Source of the DNA: Dermatemys mawii
Lineage: Eukaryota > Chordata > Testudines > Dermatemydidae
Assembly: GCA_007922305.1 (NCBI GenBank)
Contig: ML677344.1
Location: 1,083,730-1,147,729 of the forward strand
Reading direction: 5' to 3'
Length of the DNA: 64,000 nt
The position numbers and the translations under genes were made by a program. Each line of letters opens with the position of its first letter. Positions within the stretch are counted from its first letter, which is position 1. Positions 57,001 through 64,000 of this stretch are shown piece by piece. A model generated the notes under the pieces. That model was given only the letters and a program-made list of their open reading frames with translations. It was not told the DNA's origin and did no database searches.

Positions 57001-57576
57001 CTTCTCCTCTCTGTTAGCTGGGTCATTAGCATTTCCACAGACAACCATTTATTCAGTAGGACCTGCATCCTGTCTTAAACAGACAGTTTTCACAGGCACA
57101 TCAGGAACAAAGTCCTGAAAAATCCGGACCTGGACTGGGGTACCCTCCGTCACCTCCTCTCTATCCCTGAGAGGTCTGTTGTGTGACTGCTCCACTCCCA
57201 GAGTTCAGTTCCCTCTCAAAGCCTGAGCCACAGGTTGGGTGGCCTGGGAGCACAAATGCTGAAACCTCCATTCTGTCCTGTGCATCCTCCCCCATGTGAT
57301 CAGTGAGGAGACATTCCTGTATCCCACTATTCCTCCCACAGTTTCCTCCTCAGGGCCCCCCTTTAGGAAACATCCCACTATGCTCTCTAGAGTGGGATCT
57401 ATCCCTTGTTCAGCCGTGTCAGGTTCACAGCTAACAGCCTGGACAGTCTTCTCAGTAGCAGGCTCCGAACCGCTCTCCCTTTAAGAAGGGACATTGCCAC
57501 CTGTTTCTGTGTTAAAGGAACCCACACCCACCTCCTCAATGGTTTCTATGATTCTATCACCCTTCTCTGGGCTCCC
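57001..57576 (-). mobile_element. Probable LTR-element internal region (part 2)
   Basis: The sequence resumes after the Penelope insertion with the same cysteine- and proline-coding, C/T-rich style. No coding frame above 65 codons is present. The link to the LTR element is by position only. Confidence 0.35.
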
Positions 57577-57705
57577 CTCATAGAATCATAGAATATCACC
57601 TCAGAAGCCTCATCTAGTCCAATACCCTGCTCAAAGCAGGACCAATCCCAACTAAATCATGCCAGCCAGGGCTTTGCCAAGTCGAGCCTTAAAAACCTCT
57701 GGGAC
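57577..57705 (-). mobile_element. CR1 3' end fragment (minus strand)
   Basis: ATAGAATCATAGAATATCAC followed by CCTGCTCAAAGCAGGACC is the reverse complement of the CR1 3' end seen at 49960-50065. Confidence 0.88.
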
Positions 57706-57984
57706 ACATCTCCCTGTGCTCCCTAGCATTGGGTTTGTCCCTTGTTTAGCTGTAACATGGACATTTTTCTCCCTGAGGTGATGCTGTTTGCAGCTGAAGG
57801 GCAGGAGCTGGTCTCAAACCCCCCACACCTGGAAACATGCAAATTACCACTGCTGCAGGGGAATCAAGGGGACTCTCATTCCTTCAGCAGTTCCTGGGAA
57901 TTTTTCCTTTCCCTCTGAGATCCCAGAGGCAAGGTGGCTTTCCCTCTGAGATTGGCCAGCGGGTCTCGGAGCTGAGGGCCCTGA
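57706..57984. other. No identified gene; possible LTR-element remnant
   Basis: This T/C-rich sequence has repeated CCCTCTGAGAT segments (57910 and 57945). No domain is recognised. Confidence 0.3.
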
Positions 57985-58840
57985 CCTCTGATCCCCCATA
58001 CATGGTTTTTCATAAGGACAAGGTCCCACTCCGCCCACATCCTGCATTTCTCCAAAAGATGGTCGCCGCCTAGCACATGAGTCAGGACATTTTTATGCCG
58101 GTCCTCTGTCCTAAGCCACACGCATGCAGTGAGGAAAGCCATGTCCACACTCTCGACGTGCAACAGGCTTTAGATTTCTACCTCGAGCAGACCAAACCAT
58201 TCAGGAAGTCCTTGCAACTGTTCATCACCTTGGCTGAGTGCATGAGGGGTCAGTCTATCTCCACTCAGCGTCTCTCCAACTGGATCACTTTGCGCATCTG
58301 TCCCTGTTATGATTTGGTGGGTACTCCTCTGCCACCGATTGTGAAGGAGCACTTGACTCGGGCACAGGCCTCGTCAGCTGCCTTCCTGGCCCACATCCCC
58401 ACCCAGGACATTTGTAGGGCTGCCACATGGTCCTCGGTTGACACTTCACCTCGCATTATGCGATTGTCTCCCAGTCCAGGGATGACGCCGGGTTCGGCAG
58501 GGCTGTACTATGGCCCGGGAACTTGTGAACTCCTACCTGCCTCCAACACATATAGCTTGGAATCACCCACTGTGGAATACACGTGAGCAATCACTCGAAG
58601 AAGAAAAGACTTTTCCGTAACTGGTATTCTTCGAGATGTGTTGCTCGTGTCTATTCCACATCCCACCCTTCTCCCCCCTGTCAGAGTTGTCTGTCAAGAA
58701 GGAACTGAGGGTAGGGGGAGTGCGCAGCTCCCCTTATACTGCACCATGGAGGTGCCACTCTAGGGGTTGCAGGGGTGCTCCCCCCTGTGGGTACTGCTAG
58801 GGGGAAAACTTCTAGTACCAGTGCTCTTTAATACTTGGGT
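57985..58840 (+). mobile_element. DIRS-like element 3' part with tyrosine-recombinase remnant
   Basis: A 169-codon frame (58077-58586) encodes a C-terminal tyrosine-recombinase region: STQRLSNWITLRICPCYDL, then HLTRAQASSAAFLAHIP and DICRAATWSSVDTSPRI. The catalytic box is recognisable as the H..R motif (HLTR), but the tyrosine expected shortly after WSS is not present, so it is inactive. Just upstream MVFHKDKVPLRPHPAFL resembles the end of the preceding DIRS polyprotein. A strong inverted repeat follows. DIRS elements integrate by this recombinase rather than by a DDE integrase. Confidence 0.82.
58573..58658. repeat. Imperfect palindrome at the DIRS terminus
   Basis: TGGAATACACGTGAGCAATC at the left and GTTGCTCGTGTCTATTCCA at the right are inverted copies, continuing into TCGAAGAAGAA and TTCTTCGA. 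The loop is about 20 nt. Confidence 0.85.
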
Positions 58841-59215
58841 CCTGATCCTGTCATCTCAACTCTGCTTAAGCTTCATCAGGGGAAGCTCAAGTCACACGAC
58901 TGAGGTCTCCAGTTCCATTCTGGATCACCCTGATATTGATCACTGCACTGTAAGCTAAGGATTAATTCTGAAAGAAGTCTTTGCAACTCTAAAGAGCACC
59001 ATCTCTACCATGAACCTGACTTCATAATTCTATTCATGTCACTATCTATAATAATGTCCAGTTACTACAGGGTGGAGGGAGGCATTGAGTCATTAACCAG
59101 GTTAGTGTCATACCCGCAGGCAGGTTCCTTCTCAGGCTACAGCAGCTCCCGTCCCATCCTCTAAGCAGAGGGAACCCAGATGGTGCGGGGTGGGGCCTTG
59201 GTAAGATGTGGAGAT
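58841..59215. other. No gene seen
   Basis: No coding region or known repeat is supported. It may hold the rest of the DIRS terminal sequence. LTR A begins at 59216. Confidence 0.4.
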
Positions 59216-60376
59216 TGTGACGGGATGTACCCTGAAGGTGAGGCCTGGAAGCTATTGGAACTATTGAGCTGCCAAACCATTCAGCTGGGCTGGCCTCTCC
59301 CCTTGCTCTACTGGTGACACACAGCCAGCCCCGCCGGCCCCTGTTATCACCCAACACAACAGCAGATGGGGGCCACACAACCAACTAAGTTACTTGAGTG
59401 CTTTACCTAAGCCACTTGTGGACCAACAATGAAGGCACCAGACAATTTCCCAGCTCCCCAGCCTTGCACCCCCCTACTAGAGTATAAACCCAGAATTAGA
59501 CTGTGTTGCACTGCACAGCAATCTGTACTTTTTGTAATCATTAATTAAATAATGCGCTCCCCGCTAGATGTGGGGAAGATATGTGCCAGCCTTCACTAAT
59601 GGAGCTAAGAGTCCCAAACTCTTCACTCAAAAACACACTGGCTAAGATAAACCATAAACCAGGTTTATTAACTACAGAAGGGTAGATGGTAAGTGATTAT
59701 AAGGGATAACAAACAAATCAAAGCAGGTTACTTAGGAAATCTCACAAACTTGCAGCCTAAGACTTGTACACAGTAGATAGGACTGGAATCAGCAATATCT
59801 CACCCTGACTGATGATACAAGCAGGCTTACAGATTACTGAGTTACAGGCTGCATCTGCTTTGCAGCTTGGGCTCCCCTCCCCCATTCAAAGTCCTTTGTC
59901 TTCCAGAGATTCTTGCGGGTGTTGAGTTGTGGGGGTGTGAAGACAAGTGATGATGTCACTCCCCATCTTTTATAGTGTCTTCCAGCTTGCTGGAAAGTCT
60001 ATGTATGTGATGTGGGGGGTACACCCCTATTGGCCAAATATTCTCCATTGTCTCCATGATCCCTCTGATGAGGCTTCCTTAAACAGAGATCCTGCGCTAG
60101 TGGATTCTTCCCTTGATGAGTGCTGACGACAGCAATTAACAGTGTCTGGCTACTCCTTTGACATACCTGAAAGGCTGGTTTTGGGTGTTTCCAACCTCAC
60201 ATCACGCTTTAGAACTCACACGTAGCAAGATTTCATAGCTTCACATACAATGACAGCGCATACAACCCAAGGGGATATCAATGTTTAGCAGATGAAGACT
60301 TTTACAATGATACCTGACAGGGCGTACTTTGTAAAAAACTTACCGTAATTACATCACCATGGAAAATATGGGGTGC
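59216..60376 (-). mobile_element. Solo LTR, family A (copy 4), nearly complete
   Basis: Its right (U3) edge lacks the first ~20 bases. On the minus strand a TATAAAA box lies at 59968-59974 and AATAAA at 59664-59669, about 300 nt apart, giving a plausible R region. The left end TGTGACGGGATG is the LTR 3' edge. Confidence 0.78.
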
Positions 60377-60752
60377 TCCAGAGAGTGGATGGAGCAGGGC
60401 CTTGACAGGGAGTGGGAAGGAGACGAATGATTATGGGGCGGGGCCTTGATAGGAAGGTGCAGAGCAGGGGCGGAACCTTGGGGAAGAGGCCGGGCAGATT
60501 CCTGCAGGATACCTGCTAATTGCTTCCAGTTACCTGCTGCTCAGGCTTCCAGTTACCAGCAATTAGAAAGGTGTTAACCCCATGAGTTGTACAGACCTCC
60601 AATTTGCTCCGCTGACACAGCACTGTAATGTCAGGAAAGGCTGTAATTTCTCTTTGACTGGCCAGTCAGAGATTCAGGGAAGAGGGCCCAGCACCACATC
60701 ACCAGCCAGCTCTACATGGAGCTTGGTCTGAGAGCCAGAGCACGAGAAAACT
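60377..60752 (-). other. 3' flank of OR-5
   Basis: This contains the unoccupied hAT target (GCAGAGC near 60459). The ATTAAA signal present in OR-1, OR-3 and OR-4 is absent here. No gene is seen. Confidence 0.5.
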
Positions 60753-61700
60753 TTAGGTCTCTTTATGAGTAAAGGGCTGGAGCAGCCTATCCCGGATCTG
60801 TTGGGTTCTCACCCCATAGATGATGGGGTTTAGCACTGGGGGCACCAGGAGGTACATGTTGGCCATGAGAACATGGAAATACAGGGGGACATTGTGCCCA
60901 AACCGGTGCGTGAGGAAGGAGAAGAGAGCTGGGATGTAAGATGCTAAGAGGACACAGAGGTGGGAGACACAGGTCCCAAAAGCCTTGAGCCGGGTGTCCT
61001 TTGTTGGGAGGCTGAAGATGGCCCTGAGGATCTGGGTATAGGACACAGCGATAAAAACCACATCCAGACCAATCACCATGAGTGTCACAAAGAGGCCATA
61101 GTAACTACTAACGCTGATGTCAGCGCAGGCCAGCTTCACCACAGCTATGTGCTCACAGTACGTGTGGGGAATGATGTTAGTTCTACAGTATGGCCACCTC
61201 CTTGCCAGGAAGGGATAGGGCAGTACAAGCACGGCCCCGCGCAGCACCAGAGCCAGACCAATTTTGGCCACCACAGAGTTTGTCAGGGTGGTGGAATGTC
61301 TCAGGGGATCGCAGATGGCCACATAGCGATCGAAAGCCATGGCCACGAGGATCCCAGTCTCCAGCGCAGAGAAACAAAGAGTGAAGTACAGCTGAGTGAG
61401 ACAGGCACTGAAATTGATCTCCCTGGAATTGAACCAGAAGATGCTCAGCATTTTGGGTAGGATGGACGTAGGCACGACCACGTCGGTGATGGCCAGCATG
61501 CAGAGGAAATAGTACATGGGCGCATGGAGGCTCGGCTCCGTCTTTACGATGAACAGGATGGTGAAGTTCCCCAAGATGGCTATGATGTACATGGTGCAGA
61601 AAGGGATGGAGATCCAGACATGGGCTGCCTCCAGGCCAGGAATGCCCAGCAGGATGAAGGTGGAGGGATTGGTGAAATCAGTTGAGTTGGAGTATAACAT
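60753..61700 (-). CDS. Olfactory receptor, class I, OR52-like (OR-5)
   Basis: This is an intact 315-residue odorant receptor and the most divergent of the array. Motifs: NST at 5-7, GN at 44-45, PMYYFL at 61-66, Cys100, MAFDRYVAIC at 121-130, KAFGTCVSH at 239-247 and NPIIY at 291-295. The start ATG (61698-61700) is followed by LYSNST instead of SDSNST. TM2 reads VVVPTSILPKM and TM3 residues 106-115 are FTLCFSALET. TM5 (LFVTLMVIGLDVVF) also differs from the others, so its odorant range probably differs. The upstream frame stays open for 38 codons without the alternative ATG found in OR-1 to OR-3. It is likely functional. Confidence 0.95.
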   Translation of the reverse strand: MLYSNSTDFTNPSTFILLGIPGLEAAHVWISIPFCTMYIIAILGNFTILFIVKTEPSLHAPMYYFLCMLAITDVVVPTSILPKMLSIFWFNSREINFSACLTQLYFTLCFSALETGILVAMAFDRYVAICDPLRHSTTLTNSVVAKIGLALVLRGAVLVLPYPFLARRWPYCRTNIIPHTYCEHIAVVKLACADISVSSYYGLFVTLMVIGLDVVFIAVSYTQILRAIFSLPTKDTRLKAFGTCVSHLCVLLASYIPALFSFLTHRFGHNVPLYFHVLMANMYLLVPPVLNPIIYGVRTQQIRDRLLQPFTHKET

Positions 61701-61818
61701 GGAGTTGCGGAGTGGGTGTCCAAAGATGAGCCACAACAGTGTCTTCTGAATGTACCGTACGTTCCTCTGACTTCCTGTATGGGACCAGGGTCTAGGGTGA
61801 TGGTCGCAGGACAAATAC
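61701..61818 (-). other. Candidate 5' UTR part of the OR-5 coding exon
   Basis: TCTCTCCATCCAG ends at 61819, 118 nt before the ATG, with TTAAC a few bases upstream. The matching first exon would lie beyond the right edge of the window. Confidence 0.45.
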
Positions 61819-62074
61819 CTGGATGGAGAGACAATGTTAATATGAGGCTACAAAGGAGGCTGTTCTCATGGATGAAGCAGATTGGTCGCTCTTCTCATAT
61901 TGAAATATTCCACTTTCATTATTGAGATACATTATGAACAACTGACCCTACTAATGCCAATTCCATATGTTATGGTGCTCCCTGAATCAGTAATCCCTAC
62001 ACATTGTGGTGTGAAAAACCTTAATAGGCACCAGCAAACACAAGTGAATAGTGATTATCCCACATTGTTCCTTA

Positions 62075-63915
62075 GGCTTTGTCTACACTGCCACATTTTT
62101 TTGCCAAAAGGCAGCATTTGGTGAAGAAATAATGGAGGTGTAAACACGACAAAACCACTTTTGATGACAGAACTCCTTAGTTTCAGTGAGGTAATTAAGG
62201 CACCTTGACGAGAGTTGTAAAGCTTTTTACGCAAAGGTTTTGTCGCCAACGTGCCAGTGTAGACACTGTGCTTGATTTTATCACTGTAATTGACCTCTGG
62301 AAGGCATCCCACAATGTCCATCCTAACCACTCTGGCCAAGAGTTTCAACTCGTTTGCTGTATGTCCAGGTAAATACTCCTCCCCCTTTAAAGATCCTGGA
62401 ATTTTGAAATTCTCCTTCCTGTGTGCTCGGAGTGGAGTGTTCTCATCACATCTTCCCACATGGTCATGGCGGATCCATGCAGCAAATGGTCTTCCGCTTG
62501 GACCACTGTGGATCTGCTGGATCTGCTCAATATCTGGGGAGAGGCAGCTGTGCAGCCCCAGCTGTGCTCCAGCTGTAGGATTTTCAACACCTATGGGTAG
62601 TTTTCTTGCAGCTTGTGGGAAGAGGGCTATGACTGGGACAAGCTGAAGTGCAGAGCAACGGTGAAGGAGCTGAGGCACGTGTACCAGCAGGCAAGGGAGG
62701 CAAACGGTTGCTCCGGCGCTATGCCCCAGACCTGCCATTTTTATAAGGATTTGGACTCTATTCTCTGTGGGGACCACTTCAACCACCAAGAGCCCTGTGC
62801 ATACTTCGGTGTGGCTGGAGCTGAGGGAAACTGGATGTAACCCAGAGGAGGAAGTCATTGATGAAGAGGTGGAGGTATTTGAACATGTGGAGCCCATGCC
62901 GGATTTGCCCAGTGCTGGGTCCATTCAGGAACTGTTCTCCACTCTGGAGGTGTCTAGCCAGTCTTGGTAGTTACAATCTGGTGATCCAGAAGCAGGAGAG
63001 GAGACCCCTGGTAAGTGGTTTTGCTCTGTGAAGTGCAGAGGTGGGTTGAGGGCAGAGAAATGTACGAGGCTGGCTGTGTTTGTGTGTGCTGGGCATTTCT
63101 CAGTACAGCTAGGCAATATGGCAGAACAGGGGGTTGATGCACACCGAGATTTCACTGAAATCCTCCAGAGAGATCTCTAGGAAACGTTCCTGCAGATACT
63201 CTACAATCCTCTGCTGCAGGTTCCTTGGCAGAGCTGCTTTGTTCCTTCCTCCATTGAGGGACACTATCTTACACCATTCTGCAATTACTTCAGCAAAGAC
63301 CAAAGTAGCACGCAGGTAAGCAGAGTAGGGACCGGGGTTGGAGACCACAAGCATACAGTAGCTGTACCCTTGCTTCCTTGCTTACCCTCGGGAGAGAGGT
63401 ATCTGTCACAATTACCCTTGCCTGTGGAAAAAGGTGGAAAACTTTAGAATATTGTCTCCCGAGAACTGCCCCACAACCCGTTTCACATTGCTTTTTTCCC
63501 ACGCACAGTGTCCCCCGCCCCTGGGACACTCATCATGCTTGTAGTATTCGCAGGCATGTGTGCGTGTCAAGGGTCAGCAGGAAACTGATTGGTGTGTTAC
63601 CAGAGGTGTATTTTAATGTAGTGTTTCAATGCTGTATTTGTACTTAATGAGAATGCTTCTGTTTCTTGTTACGTGTGCTTCACCAGATACGTCCTTGAAA
63701 GGAGGCACCCCTTCCACTCCAGCTGAGTGTCTCCTCTGGATAAGAAATCACCCAAGATGGAGCAAGGAAGATATGTTCTGGGAGGTCCTGCAGTACTCCG
63801 ATGCAGAGAAGATGGAATGCAGGCAGTGGTGGGAAAGTGACAAACAGAAAAGAAAAGAAAATGAGGCATTCACTAAGGATGTACTGGAGAGGATAATAAA
63901 AGTTTTGGAGTGCCA
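62075..63915. mobile_element. PIF/Harbinger DNA transposon (copy 5), ORF1 half
   Basis: The left end GGCTTTGTCTACACTGCCA follows tta (62072-62074). This copy uniquely keeps ORF1 exon 1 and the intron. Homology to the other copies stops at about 63915, before any transposase; the last 85 bases of the window are unrelated. Confidence 0.82.
62466..63915 (+). pseudogene. Harbinger ORF1 (Myb/SANT-like protein), two exons, broken
   Basis: Exon 1 (62466-63010) begins ATGGCGGATCC and encodes WTTVDLLDLLNIWGE, a YDWDKLKCRATVKELRHVY helix pair and CHFYKDLDSIL: the tryptophan-spaced Myb/SANT-like DNA-binding fold. An acidic stretch (EEEVIDEEVEVFEHVE) and ELFSTLEVSSQSW follow in another frame. The intron (63011-63686) starts GTAAGT and ends TGCTTCACCAG; it splits a GAT codon after its first base (phase 1). 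Exon 2 carries RWSKEDMFWEVLQYSDAEK and a basic helix. One frameshift (about 62770-62838) and stops at 62598 and 62968 disable it. In Harbinger elements this protein helps transposase bind DNA and enter the nucleus. Confidence 0.8.
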
Positions 63916-64000
63916 TTTAGCTTACAGTAGTCCAGGCAAAAGGGTATTTCCCCATCCGATATGGGGACTAGAACCACTAGAGACGCCCATGCACTGTGAG
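63916..64000. other. Unassigned sequence at window end
   Basis: Similarity to the Harbinger copies stops here. It is too short to classify. Confidence 0.4.

Noticed and set aside
58077..58586. A host or phage-like tyrosine recombinase gene
   Set aside because: The fragment matches DIRS retroelement recombinases, lacks the expected catalytic tyrosine, and is next to a DIRS-type inverted repeat.
1..64000. CRISPR arrays, prophage, toxin-antitoxin or other bacterial systems
   Set aside because: No regularly spaced short repeats, operons or ribosome-binding sites are present; all evidence points to a vertebrate nuclear genome.

Overview
The window is a stretch of a large, repeat-rich vertebrate nuclear genome. 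The mix of transposons points to a non-avian reptile, most likely a turtle: CR1 LINEs, PIF/Harbinger elements, hAT elements and MITEs, a Penelope-like element, a DIRS fragment, MIR, a tRNA-headed SINE, and LTR families that I recognise from turtle genomes. I cannot name the species from sequence alone.

The real protein-coding content is a tandem array of class I (fish-like) olfactory receptor genes related to mammalian OR52. All are on the minus strand, and each intact one encodes 315 residues on a single coding exon: OR-1 7968-8915, OR-2 20363-21310, OR-3 33978-34925 and OR-5 60753-61700. OR-4 (42684-43626) is a pseudogene with two nonsense mutations, a +1 frameshift and a lost stop codon. 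No other host gene could be supported.

The array grew by segmental duplication of a unit of roughly 10-18 kb. Read from left to right (the 3' to 5' direction of the receptors), each unit holds a MIR, one or two LTRs, sometimes a GC-rich hAT transposon, the OR coding exon, a PIF/Harbinger element, a degraded CR1-type LINE with a MITE and a CR1 3' end inside it, and a block with a TATA-like motif and a splice-donor-like site. The last block, together with an acceptor-like CAG that lies 118 nt before the ATG in the four intact genes and 112 nt before it in OR-4, suggests a two-exon transcript: a short non-coding first exon, then an intron of 4-9 kb filled with old transposons, then the coding exon.

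Shared and private insertions and deletions give a relative history. A hAT insertion is shared by the OR-2, OR-3 and OR-4 units and is absent from OR-1 and OR-5. Two deletions and one coding signature are shared only by OR-3 and OR-4. Later private insertions include a 2.4 kb CR1 at 47620-50065, a Penelope-like element at 55427-57000 with a 13-bp target duplication, a hAT element nested inside a Penelope tail at 25834-26176, an LTR inside an LTR at 16285-17397, and a tRNA-derived SINE at 22044-22254. A 400-base assembly gap lies at 33227-33626. I found no CRISPR, operon or prokaryotic feature. The window looks like a receptor-gene nursery embedded in layered transposons rather than a new enzymatic system.
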